From NCBI RefSeq assembly GCF_900111865.1, contig NZ_FOJS01000004.1, positions 62,169 through 126,168 of the forward strand: a DNA stretch of 64,000 bases. The letters are read 5' to 3'. The notes under the pieces are model-generated. The model was not told the origin of the DNA, ran no database searches, and was given only the letters and a program-made list of their open reading frames with translations. Below, piece after piece: positions 27,097 through 36,683 of this stretch (positions are counted from its first letter, which is position 1; the number at the start of each line of letters is the position of its first letter). The translations under genes and the position numbers were made by a program. This DNA comes from Parageobacillus thermantarcticus. Lineage in GTDB: Bacteria; Bacillota; Bacilli; Bacillales; Anoxybacillaceae.

Positions 27097-28239
27097 TTAA
27101 CCCATATTTCTGCCGATTTTGCAAGCCGCCGCAATGTTTCGAGCCGTTTGGGCAACGTAATGTTCCGCGTTTTCTAGCGCTTTCTCTAGCGGAATCACTC
27201 CCGGCACGATGCTATAAAGCGCATCAATTCCGTGGCTTAGCACGATGCCGCTGTCATCAGAAATGGAGCCGGCAAGCGCAATGACCGGAATATTGTACCG
27301 CTTCGCCGCTTTCGCTACTCCGATCGGTGTTTTCCCGAAAATCGTCTGTCTATCGATGCGTCCTTCTCCGGTAATCACTAGCGACGCACCTTGAATCCTC
27401 TCTTCAAATTTCACCGTCTCCAACACGATCTCGACACCGCGTTTCAGCTCGGCATGGAGAAAAGCAAGCAATCCAGCGCCGAGTCCTCCGGCCGCACCGG
27501 CACCTGGAATATCTTGTACTTGCTTGCCTAACACCCGTTCAATAACATCGGCGTAGTGTTGTAAATTTTGATCTAGCGTCGCGACCATTTCCGGCGTCGC
27601 GCCTTTTTGCGGACCAAAAACCGCCGAGGCGCCTTTTTCTCCTGTCAACGGATTATCAACATCGCACGCAACCTCAATTTTCACGCGGTTTAGCCGCGCA
27701 TCGAGCCTAGACAAGTCAATGTCGGCAAGCTCGGACAAACTTCCTCCTCCGGGACCGATCTCCTTTCCATACCGGTCTAAAAGGCGGCCGCCGAGCGCCT
27801 GAATCATGCCGGCTCCGCCATCATTTGTCGCGCTTCCGCCGATGCCGATAATAATATGTTCGGCACCTTCGTTCAGCGCAGCGAGAATCAATTCCCCTGT
27901 CCCTCTCGTTGTCGTCACAAGCGGATTTCGCTTTTCACGCGGAACAAGGTGCAATCCAGAAGCAGCTGCCATTTCAATGACTGCCGTTTTTCCGTCACCA
28001 AGCATGCCAAAAAAAGCTTGGACGCGATCCCCAAGCGGTCCTGTCACTTCCACCTCCACAATTCGCCCATCTGTCGCGTCGACTAATGATTGAACAGTTC
28101 CTTCCCCGCCGTCCGCCATCGGAATTTTCACATATTCCGCGTCGGGAAATATGTCGCGAAACCCTTTTTCAATCGCGTTCGCCACCGCAAGCGCGGACAA
28201 ACTTTCTTTAAACGAATCAGGCGCAATAATGACTTTCAT
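27097..28239 (-). CDS. glxK: glycerate kinase
   Basis: A 380-residue GlxK/GarK-type kinase that phosphorylates D-glycerate with ATP, feeding it into glycolysis. Family landmarks include IIAPDSFKESLSA at the start, PMADGGEGTV near 45, IGIGGSATNDGGAGM near 125 and ITGEGRIDRQTIFGKTP near 290. I use ATG 28239 because the upstream ATG 28251 lies too near the GGGGGATGG sequence that can serve as its ribosome site. It lies 26 bases behind the gntP-type permease; last gene of a cdaR-gntP-glxK set. Confidence 0.92.
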   Translation of the reverse strand: MKVIIAPDSFKESLSALAVANAIEKGFRDIFPDAEYVKIPMADGGEGTVQSLVDATDGRIVEVEVTGPLGDRVQAFFGMLGDGKTAVIEMAAASGLHLVPREKRNPLVTTTRGTGELILAALNEGAEHIIIGIGGSATNDGGAGMIQALGGRLLDRYGKEIGPGGGSLSELADIDLSRLDARLNRVKIEVACDVDNPLTGEKGASAVFGPQKGATPEMVATLDQNLQHYADVIERVLGKQVQDIPGAGAAGGLGAGLLAFLHAELKRGVEIVLETVKFEERIQGASLVITGEGRIDRQTIFGKTPIGVAKAAKRYNIPVIALAGSISDDSGIVLSHGIDALYSIVPGVIPLEKALENAEHYVAQTARNIAAACKIGRNMG

Positions 28240-28265
28240 CTTATTCACCATCCCCCATGCGATCG

Positions 28266-29528
28266 TTAAAATAAACGAAAGACACCGAAAATAAGCGTCG
28301 ATATGACAGCAAGCGTCAATCCGATAAGCGACTCATACGGAATTAGTTTAAGCCGTTCTTTGATCTCCATGCGAACGCTGCCTGCCGTTGCATGGAAGAA
28401 GCTGCCGTGCGGCAAATGATCCAATACGGTCGCGCCGGCGTGAACCATCGCTGCCCCGGCTAACGCGGAAATCCCTAAACTCATAATCGTTCCGCCAAAC
28501 ACACTGCTAGCAACAGCCGTACCTGCTGTCGTCGAAGCAGTCGCGCCAGACATCAAAATTCCCGAAATTGGCGCCAACACATATGCCGGCAATCCGAAAT
28601 GATCCAAACCGGCAATGATCACGTCTTTGAGTGAAGAATTGGCGACAATGCCCGCTAACGTCCCTGTGCCGACTAACATAATCGCAACGCCGGACATTTT
28701 CTCTAGTCCAGATACCGCATAATCATTCAACTTCTTTCCTTTTTGCATCACTATCGCGCCAACAATGCCGCCGATCGGAAGGGCGATCATTGGGTCAATC
28801 GCAATATTGAACAACGGCCGCAACGCGAGCAACAATATCGCAACGAGCGGACCAATGATGGCCGTAAAAAAAGAAGGAACTTTCCCTCTCTTCTCTCTTT
28901 CCTGCACATCATAAACGAACGTTCCTCTCCGCACGAGTTTTTTGGCGATAACATACGTAACGATCAGTCCAAATGCCGCTGGGATGATTCCAGCCGCCAT
29001 CAATGACGTCAACGGAACATGAAACGCATCCGCGGCAGCGATGGCATTTGGGTTCGGTGACATAATGTTTCCCGCCTTCCCGCCGCCAATCATCGCAAGC
29101 AAAATCGCCGTTTTCGATAAACCGGCGCGGTGTGCGATCGCCAACGCAATTGGCGCGACGGTAATAACCGCGACATCAATAAATACGCCGACTGCCGTCA
29201 GCAGCAGCGTCGCCACCGCAAGCGCAAGCAAAGCCCGCGTTTCTCCAAGTTTTTGAACGATCGTCTCGGCAATCGAGGCCGCTGCCCCCGATTCAATTAA
29301 AACACCTGCTAACACGCCCGCTGCCAAAATGCGCAATACGGCAGGGATCATGCCTTTCGCTCCATCCATCATGACCGCAACCGTATCCTCCACATTTGCT
29401 CCGCCAACGATTCCGCCAACGAAAGCTCCCGCGATCATTCCGTAAGCAGGGGAAACTTTTCGCAAAATCAGCACAATGGCAACAACTAGTGCTGCGATCG
29501 CTCCTAACGCGCTTACTTGAACATCCAT
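28266..29528 (-). CDS. GntP-family gluconate/glycerate permease
   Basis: A 420-residue transporter with about 12 helices of the GntP family (SPNPNAIAAADAF, SGATASTTAGTAVASSVFG motifs), which takes up sugar acids by proton symport. Its place between cdaR and glycerate kinase points to glycerate or a related sugar acid; gluconate is the alternative. I take ATG 29528, with AAAGGAGGAG 6 bases upstream; the open frame extends further up but only through the promoter region, which contains a cre box. Confidence 0.85.
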   Translation of the reverse strand: MDVQVSALGAIAALVVAIVLILRKVSPAYGMIAGAFVGGIVGGANVEDTVAVMMDGAKGMIPAVLRILAAGVLAGVLIESGAAASIAETIVQKLGETRALLALAVATLLLTAVGVFIDVAVITVAPIALAIAHRAGLSKTAILLAMIGGGKAGNIMSPNPNAIAAADAFHVPLTSLMAAGIIPAAFGLIVTYVIAKKLVRRGTFVYDVQEREKRGKVPSFFTAIIGPLVAILLLALRPLFNIAIDPMIALPIGGIVGAIVMQKGKKLNDYAVSGLEKMSGVAIMLVGTGTLAGIVANSSLKDVIIAGLDHFGLPAYVLAPISGILMSGATASTTAGTAVASSVFGGTIMSLGISALAGAAMVHAGATVLDHLPHGSFFHATAGSVRMEIKERLKLIPYESLIGLTLAVISTLIFGVFRLF

Positions 29529-29555
29529 AAACAGCTCCTCCTTTATACACTTTAT

Positions 29556-29569
29556 TGTAAGCGCTGCCA
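29556..29569. promoter_or_regulatory. cre site (CcpA) upstream of gntP-glxK
   Basis: TGTAAGCGCTGCCA matches the cre consensus at 13 of 14 positions. It is 28 bases before the permease start, so CcpA bound here could block transcription when preferred sugars are present. Confidence 0.6.
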
Positions 29570-29625
29570 GCGGCTGTTTCATTGTGGATTCATTCAAAAT
29601 TTTCAGACGAAAGGCTGCGTTGCCA

Positions 29626-29641
29626 TTGTGCAAATGCACAA
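29626..29641. promoter_or_regulatory. palindrome after cdaR, probable CdaR operator
   Basis: TTGTGCAAATGCACAA, perfect 7-base arms, placed immediately past the cdaR stop and ~100 bases before the permease start. It resembles the TTGTGGAAATCCACAA core beside adeR. Confidence 0.55.
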
Positions 29642-29642
29642 A

Positions 29643-30749
29643 TCAATATAAGCGATAAATGATCGAGGCCGCGTAAAGCTGCAATAAATCTTTTGCGTTA
29701 TAAGGATCTTTTCCTGTAATGCGGCGAATTTTTTCTAAACGATAACGCAGTGTATTGCGGTGAATGAACAGTTTATTCGCCGTCTTGTTCAATTCTCCTT
29801 TTTCATTAATATACGTGCGCAGCGTTTCTTGCAGTTCTCCTGTTTCATCATGAAAAAGCAGTTTTTCGTAAAATGAAAAAACTTGCTTTGCCAACGGCAG
29901 CTCCCCAATATGTGACAATAATATTTCCAAGGCAATGTTCTCATAGTAATAGACGCGGTCATTAGGATGGAGTTTCCGGCCCACCTTCATCGCTTGCTTT
30001 GCTAATGTATATGAATATTTTAGTTCGCGAATACCGACGCCATAAGGACCGATGCCGATTTTTCCGCCAGTCACCTTTCGAGCCAACCTTTCTGCTACGT
30101 TGACCGCATCCTTAATACTTTGTTCCTTGTACGGCGCCCACTTTAGCACAGCAATTTCGGAAGCGTATGTAAAAGCCACCACATCTTCCTGCACCAATTC
30201 ATACGTAAGCGTCCGAAAAAAACGCATTTGTTGTTCGGGAACTTCGATCACCATCACAACCCGTGGAAGAGATAAGTCAATGCCGAGCGCCTTTGCCCGT
30301 TTGAGAAAATGCTCTTCTTCAATATAGTCATCATAAATGAGCTGATTGATGATTTCGTCGGTGAGGCGCTGCTTCCATTGCCCTTGTTCTAAAAAGAACG
30401 ACTGCTGCAATACGAGTTCCGCCGCCATTTTCACTAACTGCGCGTATTCCCGAATGTCGTCAGGATGCCCCGTAATGCCGATCACTCCTACCGTTTCCCC
30501 CAGAAAATGAATCGGCAAATTAATCCCCATTTTTACTCCATTTAGCTGCCGTACGGCCCGTTCATCAATTTCAACGGCCTTATTCTCCTTTAGCGCTAAC
30601 AATGCTCCCTCATGCACATCTCCGATTCTCTCTTTGTCGCCAGAGCCAATAATAACGCCTTTCCGGTCCATCACGTTAATGTTTCTCCCTAAAATGTTCA
30701 TCGTCCGTTCGACGATTTCTTGCGCTAACTCTTTCGTAAATGGATACAA
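29643..30749 (-). CDS. cdaR: CdaR-family sugar-diacid/glycerate regulator
   Basis: A 368-residue activator. Residues 1-135 are the sugar-diacid recognition domain (TKELAQEIVERTMNILGRNINVMD...GVIIGSGD); a GGDEF-like middle follows; the C-terminal helix-turn-helix is at about 310-355 (ELNKTANKLFIHRNTLRYRLEKI). CdaR proteins of E. coli respond to glycerate and control glucarate/glycerate use, which fits the permease and kinase directly downstream. It shares the PucR-type HTH with AdeR. Confidence 0.87.
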   Translation of the reverse strand: MYPFTKELAQEIVERTMNILGRNINVMDRKGVIIGSGDKERIGDVHEGALLALKENKAVEIDERAVRQLNGVKMGINLPIHFLGETVGVIGITGHPDDIREYAQLVKMAAELVLQQSFFLEQGQWKQRLTDEIINQLIYDDYIEEEHFLKRAKALGIDLSLPRVVMVIEVPEQQMRFFRTLTYELVQEDVVAFTYASEIAVLKWAPYKEQSIKDAVNVAERLARKVTGGKIGIGPYGVGIRELKYSYTLAKQAMKVGRKLHPNDRVYYYENIALEILLSHIGELPLAKQVFSFYEKLLFHDETGELQETLRTYINEKGELNKTANKLFIHRNTLRYRLEKIRRITGKDPYNAKDLLQLYAASIIYRLY

Positions 30750-31100
30750 CGCTTCTCCCTTCTTTTCTAAATTTTCATCAATACAATACTTACAATTACA
30801 TTTTACTAATCATCTCAGCAACTGTCTTTTTAATTATCACGATTGCAAAAAAGAACGCCAAATATCGCATTGGTGCCGGCGTTTCGCTAACAAGGAATCA
30901 TCGGTCTTTTTCAACTTTTAAAAAATGATAGAAATTTCGCTATAATTCACTTATTATTCTAAAAAATTTTATTATTTACTTTTCTTATTATTTACTTTAA
31001 AATAATTGAGTATTATAAACATTTCAACCCCAATTATTCAAAAATATTTCGACAATACAGAAAAGAAAAATTATTATATTAGAATAAAGGAGGTTATTTT
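30750..31100. other. divergent intergenic region between cdaR and dtpT
   Basis: A very AT-rich, gene-free gap of 351 bases. It contains a direct repeat TTATTATTTACTTT (30969-30982 and 30985-30998) and the AAAGGAGG site of dtpT. Promoters for both genes must lie here, but none has a convincing consensus. Confidence 0.5.
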
Positions 31101-32594
31101 ATGTCAGATTCAAACAAGCAAAAAATTGTTGCGAGTGTTCCCCAACAAGGTTTTTTTGGCCATCCTAAGGGACTGTTCACCCTTTTCTTTACCGAATTTT
31201 GGGAACGTTTCTCGTATTACGGAATGAGGGCAATCCTTGTTTTCTATATGTATTATGAAGTATCCAAAGGCGGATTGGGGCTTGATGAAACCACTGCTCT
31301 CGCCATTATGTCGATTTACGGATCGCTAGTGTATATGTCCGGTATCATCGGCGGCTGGCTGGCTGACAGAATATTCGGCACTTCTAAGGCGGTGTTTTAC
31401 GGTGGCATATTAATTATGTTTGGCCATATTGCTTTGGCGATACCTGGAAACTTAACGATGTTCTTCGTTTCCATGGTTTTGATCGTGCTTGGCACAGGAT
31501 TGTTGAAGCCTAACGTTTCCAGCATTGTAGGGGATATTTACAGCGAAGAAGACAATCGCCGCGATGCGGGATTCAGCATTTTCTACATGGGAATCAACCT
31601 TGGCGGATTCCTCGCTCCATTAATTGTAGGAACGGTCGGAATGAAATACAATTTCCACTTAGGTTTTGGCATCGCCGCTGTCGGCATGTTTTTAGGATTG
31701 TTAGTTTTTATTTTCACCAAGAAAAAAAATCTTGGCCTTGCCGGTACATTTGTAGCAAATCCGCTGTCACCAGCCGAAAAGAAAAAAGTTTTCACCTTGA
31801 TTGGCGTTGGGGCCGCTCTTATTGCTGTCTTGATTGCTATCGCAATTCCAATGGATTTGCTGACATTTGATAGCTTTATTGCTCTTGTGGGAATTCTCGG
31901 CATCGTCATTCCGGTAATTTATTTCATTGTGATGTACCGCAGCCCGAAAACAACGGCAATAGAACGTTCACGCGTGATTGCGTATATTCCGTTATTTATC
32001 GCTTCTGTTATGTTCTGGGCTATTCAAGAGCAAGGATCGACCATCCTTGCCAATTACGCGGATAAACGGACACAATTAGACTTTGCGGGAATTCATCTTT
32101 CACCTGCTTGGTTTCAATCATTAAACCCGTTATTTATTATCCTGTTCGCCCCTGTGTTTGCGTGGTTATGGGTGAAGCTCGGAAGCCGTCAGCCATCGAT
32201 CCCGAAAAAGTTCTCTTTAGGCTTATTGTTCGCAGGCTTATCATACATTGTTATTCTTTTGCCAGCTTACCTCGGCGGCAACGATTCGTTAGTGAATCCG
32301 TTATGGCTCGTTCTTAGCTATTTAATTGTTGTATTTGGCGAATTATGCTTGTCGCCTGTAGGGCTATCAGCCACTACAAAATTGGCGCCTGCCGCTTTCT
32401 CGGCGCAAACGATGAGCTTATGGTTTTTATCCAATGCCGCCGCGCAAGCGATTAATGCGCAAATTGTCAAATTTTATACACCTGAGACCGAAATGATGTA
32501 CTTTGGCGTCATTGGTGGAGCAGCCATCTTCTTGGGCATTCTCCTCTTCGCGCTATCGCCGAAAATTGAAGGCTATATGAAAGGTGTAAAGTAA
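31101..32594 (+). CDS. dtpT: di/tripeptide:proton symporter (POT/PTR family)
   Basis: A 497-residue transporter with 12-14 helices. The POT signatures are clear: TEFWERFSYYGMRAILVFYM (the ExxER region, proton coupling) at about residues 30-50, GGWLADRIFG, and FYMGINLGGFLAPLIVG (the second POT motif) at about 155-175. It imports di- and tripeptides. ATG 31101 follows AAAGGAGG by 9 bases. Monocistronic, closed by a strong terminator. Confidence 0.93.
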   Translation: MSDSNKQKIVASVPQQGFFGHPKGLFTLFFTEFWERFSYYGMRAILVFYMYYEVSKGGLGLDETTALAIMSIYGSLVYMSGIIGGWLADRIFGTSKAVFYGGILIMFGHIALAIPGNLTMFFVSMVLIVLGTGLLKPNVSSIVGDIYSEEDNRRDAGFSIFYMGINLGGFLAPLIVGTVGMKYNFHLGFGIAAVGMFLGLLVFIFTKKKNLGLAGTFVANPLSPAEKKKVFTLIGVGAALIAVLIAIAIPMDLLTFDSFIALVGILGIVIPVIYFIVMYRSPKTTAIERSRVIAYIPLFIASVMFWAIQEQGSTILANYADKRTQLDFAGIHLSPAWFQSLNPLFIILFAPVFAWLWVKLGSRQPSIPKKFSLGLLFAGLSYIVILLPAYLGGNDSLVNPLWLVLSYLIVVFGELCLSPVGLSATTKLAPAAFSAQTMSLWFLSNAAAQAINAQIVKFYTPETEMMYFGVIGGAAIFLGILLFALSPKIEGYMKGVK

Positions 32595-32670
32595 ATTTTT
32601 TAAAAACGATTTGTTGATGGCTTATTAAGCGCGATTGCGACATTGGCAATTCGTTAAAAACAAATGTTAA

Positions 32671-32708
32671 TCCTCCGGCTTGTACATAACGCCGGAGGAT
32701 TTTTTTAA
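32671..32708 (+). terminator. terminator of dtpT
   Basis: AATCCTCCGGC / GCCGGAGGATT stem followed by TTTTTT. The rest of the 362-base gap (32709-32956) shows no gene or clear signal. Confidence 0.9.
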
Positions 32709-32956
32709 GATTTGGTCATTGATCCCTTTCCTTAAAAGGTTACTGCTTTCGCCAATGTGCCCGCCCGTTCTATCTTAATGTTAATCCGCGACTAGGGGAT
32801 TCGGCGCTACCGATTCTCATTCCATCATTAATGCAAATCTTGTTTATGGCGCGGCGAACTATGCCGCCATCATCTTAAAAATAAAATTGCAATGAGTGGA
32901 TCTTGCAGTATGCGAGCGCGCAATCATTATCGTTGCTTCTATTTTTTGCTCCGCCT

Positions 32957-33436
32957 CTATTTATGGTACGGCTCCCCTCTAATAATCCGAAACGCGCGGT
33001 AAATTTGCTCTAGCAAAATAAGGCGCATCAGCTGGTGGGGAAAAGTCATTTTCGAAAACGACAACGCCTCATCGGCGCGCTCCATCACTTGTTTGCTCAA
33101 GCCGAGCGAGCCGCCGATAACGAACGCAATTTTGCTTTTTCCGTAGGTGGCAAGCTTATCTAGGCTGGCGGCAAATTGTTCGGATGATTTCATTTTTCCT
33201 TCGATCGCCAAAGCAATAACGTACGCGTCATCAGGAATTTTCGCTAAAATGCGTTCCCCTTCTTTCTGTTTAATCTGCTCCGCTTCCTGCTCGCTTAAAT
33301 GCTCCGGCGCTTTCTCATCAGGGACTTCAGTTATGTCCATTTTCACATAGCTGGACAGCCGCTTCGCATATTCGGCAATTCCTTGTGTCAAATATTTTTC
33401 TTTTAATTTACCAACAGCAATAATATGAATATGCAC
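32957..33436 (-). CDS. rlmH: 23S rRNA pseudouridine-1915 N3-methyltransferase
   Basis: A 159-residue minimal SPOUT methyltransferase that modifies position 1915 in helix 69 of 23S rRNA after 70S assembly. The AdoMet knot is seen in [11 protein letters not shown] (about 103-113) and the C-terminal [24 protein letters not shown] is highly conserved. The length is exactly that of Bacillus RlmH (YydA). It follows the htrC end with a 304-base gap full of DnaA boxes. Confidence 0.97.
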   Translation of the reverse strand: MHIHIIAVGKLKEKYLTQGIAEYAKRLSSYVKMDITEVPDEKAPEHLSEQEAEQIKQKEGERILAKIPDDAYVIALAIEGKMKSSEQFAASLDKLATYGKSKIAFVIGGSLGLSKQVMERADEALSFSKMTFPHQLMRLILLEQIYRAFRIIRGEPYHK

Positions 33437-33461
33437 AATTCATCCCCACCTTATAAACATG

Positions 33462-33701
33462 TTATCCACAGTATTTATCCACATATACACAATATATATC
33501 CACATATTGTGTAAAAACATTAGTTCCCCACTATATATACGGCTTTATTTGCGCAAAAATCGCACAATTTCTCATGTTTATCCACAGAAATAAACGAAAT
33601 GTTTGGCGCTTGCTCCATTTTATCCACATACATATCTATCGCTATGTCGATATGTTCTTCACAACAGACAAACATGTTCTCATCCCCCCTTTTTATCCAC
33701 T
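33462..33701. promoter_or_regulatory. DnaA-box cluster between htrC and rlmH
   Basis: Four exact TTATCCACA boxes (33462, 33475, 33578, 33620) and two with one mismatch (ATATCCACA 33496, TTATCCACT 33693), all in the same orientation within 240 bases. The gap holds no gene. It is about 30 kb from the origin. I recall a DnaA-box cluster at the equivalent yydA locus of B. subtilis. Confidence 0.85.
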
Positions 33702-33708
33702 TGTGGAA

Positions 33709-33739
33709 AAAGAAGAAGGAGCGAATATAAGCGCTCCTT
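33709..33739 (-). terminator. terminator of the walRKHIJ-htrC operon
   Basis: AAGGAGCG / CGCTCCTT arms (33739-33732 and 33723-33716) on the minus strand, then TCTTCTTTTTCC. It abuts the htrC stop. Confidence 0.75.
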
Positions 33740-33740
33740 G

Positions 33741-34949
33741 TTAAAATGATTCTCTCTCCAATTTCATCGTAACCGTGTGCTTTTTCCCATCTCGATAAAA
33801 TGTTACTTTCATTTTATCGCCGATCGATTTTTTCGTGTATAAATATTTTCTTAAATCTAAAACATCGCGAATCTTTTGGTCATCCAACGCAACGATTACG
33901 TCAAACTGCTTTAATCCAGCTCGCGCCGCCGGAGACATCGGCACAACTTGAATGACAGCTACGCCTTCCGTCACATCTTTTGGTAAATGCAACGTCGCTT
34001 GCAAATGATAAGAGGAAATGTCGCTTAACGACCGAAGTTCTACTCCCATATACGGGCGGCGCACTTGCCCATACTTTTCTAAATCAGAAATAACCGGAAT
34101 GGCTGAATTAATCGGGATCGAAAAACCGATTCCTTCTACTTCTTCTTGCGCAATTTTCATTGAGTTGATGCCGATCACTTGTCCTTCGATATTGACAAGG
34201 GCTCCGCCGCTGTTGCCCGGGTTAATGGCAGCATCCGTTTGCAATACTTCCGCATTCCAATCCGGGGCGCCATCTTGGTCTAAATCCACTTCCACTGTTC
34301 GGTTCGTTCCCGATATAATTCCTTGCGTAACAGAACCAGCGAATTGCAGTCCAAGCGGATTTCCGATCGCAATGACAGGCTCTCCCGGCTTGACGGTGTC
34401 TGAATTGCCAAATTCGGCCACTTTTTTGACATGCTTTGCGTCCATTTCCAACACTGCCAAATCCATTAATATATCGCTTCCTAACAGCTTCGCTGGCACC
34501 CTCGTGCCATCTTTTAAGCTGATTTCCAATTGGCTGGCGTTTTCGACGACATGGTGGTTTGTCACAACAAACGCCTTGCCATTTTCCTTTTTATAGATGA
34601 CGCCCGAGCCTGTCCCTTCTTCGCCGCCTTGCGACCAAAAGTTCGCCTCTTGTATGTTTACAACGCCGACAACCGCGTCGGATACTTTATCAATTGCTTT
34701 TGTCAATTGGCTCGTCACGTTGACCGAAACGTTTTGTTGTATCGTAGGTTCTTTTGCGGTTTCTCCATTTTGTGTTCGCCCGCTTTCACTTGAAATATCA
34801 TAAGGAAGTACGTCCGAAAGAGCTGGAATGGAAATGAAAACTAACAATGCTCCTAAAATGGCGCCAACGAATGCGGACAAAAACCAACCGCGGCGGTTTC
34901 CTTTTTGCTCCTGACGGTATTGCCCGTAGTGATCATCGTAATATCCCAT
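33741..34949 (-). CDS. htrC: membrane-anchored HtrA-type serine protease
   Basis: A 402-residue DegP/HtrA protease, last gene of the wal operon (YyxA/HtrC). A single N-terminal membrane helix (about 22-45) anchors an outer trypsin-like domain with the triad His (VVTNHHVVE), Asp (LMDLAVLEMD) and Ser (NPGNSGGALV), followed by one PDZ domain (about 300-395). It should handle misfolded envelope proteins. I choose ATG 34949, 8 bases after AAAGGGGTGAT; the ATG six bases earlier is too close. Confidence 0.92.
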   Translation of the reverse strand: MGYYDDHYGQYRQEQKGNRRGWFLSAFVGAILGALLVFISIPALSDVLPYDISSESGRTQNGETAKEPTIQQNVSVNVTSQLTKAIDKVSDAVVGVVNIQEANFWSQGGEEGTGSGVIYKKENGKAFVVTNHHVVENASQLEISLKDGTRVPAKLLGSDILMDLAVLEMDAKHVKKVAEFGNSDTVKPGEPVIAIGNPLGLQFAGSVTQGIISGTNRTVEVDLDQDGAPDWNAEVLQTDAAINPGNSGGALVNIEGQVIGINSMKIAQEEVEGIGFSIPINSAIPVISDLEKYGQVRRPYMGVELRSLSDISSYHLQATLHLPKDVTEGVAVIQVVPMSPAARAGLKQFDVIVALDDQKIRDVLDLRKYLYTKKSIGDKMKVTFYRDGKKHTVTMKLERESF

Positions 34950-35100
34950 GCGCATCACCCCTTTCAACAACGATCATTGTTCAAACAGAAGGCATATCTA
35001 TTCCCCATTATACTCTTTTCAAGAACGAAAAATCCATTATTCATATAAACACCGGCGTATTTGCGCCAAACATATTTATTTATTTTTGCCAAAATAGCGG

Positions 35101-35889
35101 TCATACATACGCAAGCTTCGTCGCTATTTTCGGGTCTGTATCATATAAATCAAACTGATCTCCGACCGTCAATCCCCTGTTCGCCAACGTTTGCGCGACG
35201 GTCATTCGCGCCAGTTCCTTTATATTATTGTCTTGACTTAAATGCGCCAAATAAATTCGTTTCGTACGGTCTCCAATCACATCGGCCAACGCAAGCCCTG
35301 CCTCTTCGTTAGAAACATGGCCAACATCGCTTAAAATGCGGCGCTTGACGTTCCATGGATATCTTCCCATTCGCAACATTTCCACATCATGATTGCTTTC
35401 GAAAATAAATACATCCGCATTTTTAATAATTCCTTTCATCCGATCGCTCACATAGCCTGTATCGGTTATGAGCGCAAGTTTCTTTCCTTCATGATGAAAG
35501 ACGAAAAACATCGGCTCCGCCGCATCGTGTGAGACACCGAACGATTCGACCTCGAGATCGCCAAAAGAACGCACTTGTCCTAACGGAAAAATAAACTTTT
35601 GTTCGGTGGGAATATCGCCAATGATCCCTTCCATCGCTTTCCACGTTTTTTCATTCGCGTAAATAGGCAATTGGTACTTTCGGGCAATGACCCCTAATCC
35701 TTTAATATGATCACTATGTTCATGCGTCACTAAAATGGCTGTCAAGTCGCGCAAATCGCGGTCGATTTGCCCGAATAATTGTTCTAATTGCTTTCCGCTC
35801 AATCCAGCATCGACAAGCAGCCGATGTTGTTCTGTTTCTATATAAAACGCGTTTCCCGTACTGCCGCTTGCTAAAACACTAAACTGCAT
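35101..35889 (-). CDS. walJ: metallo-beta-lactamase-fold nuclease/hydrolase WalJ (YycJ)
   Basis: A 262-residue MBL-fold protein with the metal motif [10 protein letters not shown] (about 58-67) and downstream ligands in GVSHDA and ITDTGYVSD. It resembles exonuclease-type MBL proteins; B. subtilis WalJ has been linked to DNA metabolism and cell division, but its exact activity is not known from sequence. ATG 35889 is preferred, with GAGG 9 bases upstream. It starts 11 bases after walI and ends 151 bases before htrC. Confidence 0.88.
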   Translation of the reverse strand: MQFSVLASGSTGNAFYIETEQHRLLVDAGLSGKQLEQLFGQIDRDLRDLTAILVTHEHSDHIKGLGVIARKYQLPIYANEKTWKAMEGIIGDIPTEQKFIFPLGQVRSFGDLEVESFGVSHDAAEPMFFVFHHEGKKLALITDTGYVSDRMKGIIKNADVFIFESNHDVEMLRMGRYPWNVKRRILSDVGHVSNEEAGLALADVIGDRTKRIYLAHLSQDNNIKELARMTVAQTLANRGLTVGDQFDLYDTDPKIATKLAYV

Positions 35890-35900
35890 CCCCATTTTCC

Positions 35901-36683
35901 TCACTCCAAAATTTTCCCTTCATCATTGATGACTTGTCCTTCAAATGCATTAACAAAATAATCTTCTTTTCCATTAATGACAATGTGCCACGTTGGCGTC
36001 AATACTTGGGAGGCGGTGAACTGAACAAGACCGTAATACCCTAATTTCACCGATGTGACGCTGTCCCCAGGCTGTAAATACCCTTTTTTATATAATGTTT
36101 CAATCGCCTTAATCGCCGGAACGATATCTTGTTTTCTTTCATATTTCTGTAAATCGTCCAACATTGTTTGTTCATACGATACCGCTTCACTTTTTTCATT
36201 TAAGTGTATCAACAGCTTGCTGCTTTCATTGTTGTAAATGACTTTTCCGCCGTACGTTTGGTAGCAAACGACAGTATTTGTCTTTTCGTCAAACGACCAA
36301 AATGTATACTTTTTTCCGTCGATAATATGCCGCTGTAAAAATTCTTGAAGCCGATACGGATCTTTAAAATTTAACGATATCGGATGAATGAACGTTCCTT
36401 CCAAAACAGTTTTATCGTTTACCGTCACTTTTTGCCCGGACAATTTTTTTATTTCTTCGTCGGTAAACTTTTTGCTTTCCCCGCTGACATAGGTGGCTTT
36501 CGTTATTTCTTTTGGCAGTTCTACATAAGTGATGCCGTTTGCCTCCAATTGTTCTTCGATCGTCGTTTCCAAAATAACGTCGAGCTGGCTGCTATTTCGC
36601 TTTTCCATAAACTGATACCCTAAAAAACAGTCGAGGATCAGGAACGTAATAATAAAAATCGTTTTTGTTTTACTCCAATCCAT
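35901..36683 (-). CDS. walI: WalK-regulating protein WalI (YycI)
   Basis: A 260-residue protein with one N-terminal membrane helix ([18 protein letters not shown]) and an extracytoplasmic domain (YycI family). With WalH it controls the WalK kinase at the membrane in Bacillus. It overlaps the walH end by 14 bases, indicating coupled translation. Confidence 0.93.
   Translation of the reverse strand: MDWSKTKTIFIITFLILDCFLGYQFMEKRNSSQLDVILETTIEEQLEANGITYVELPKEITKATYVSGESKKFTDEEIKKLSGQKVTVNDKTVLEGTFIHPISLNFKDPYRLQEFLQRHIIDGKKYTFWSFDEKTNTVVCYQTYGGKVIYNNESSKLLIHLNEKSEAVSYEQTMLDDLQKYERKQDIVPAIKAIETLYKKGYLQPGDSVTSVKLGYYGLVQFTASQVLTPTWHIVINGKEDYFVNAFEGQVINDEGKILE

Noticed and set aside
26940..27155. 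Short minus-strand reading frames before the glxK terminus
   Set aside because: They overlap the end of glxK and have no ribosome site or recognisable family; composition looks non-coding.
32709..32956. Degenerate gene between dtpT and rlmH
   Set aside because: All frames are broken by stops and no motif is recognisable; it is treated as plain intergenic DNA.
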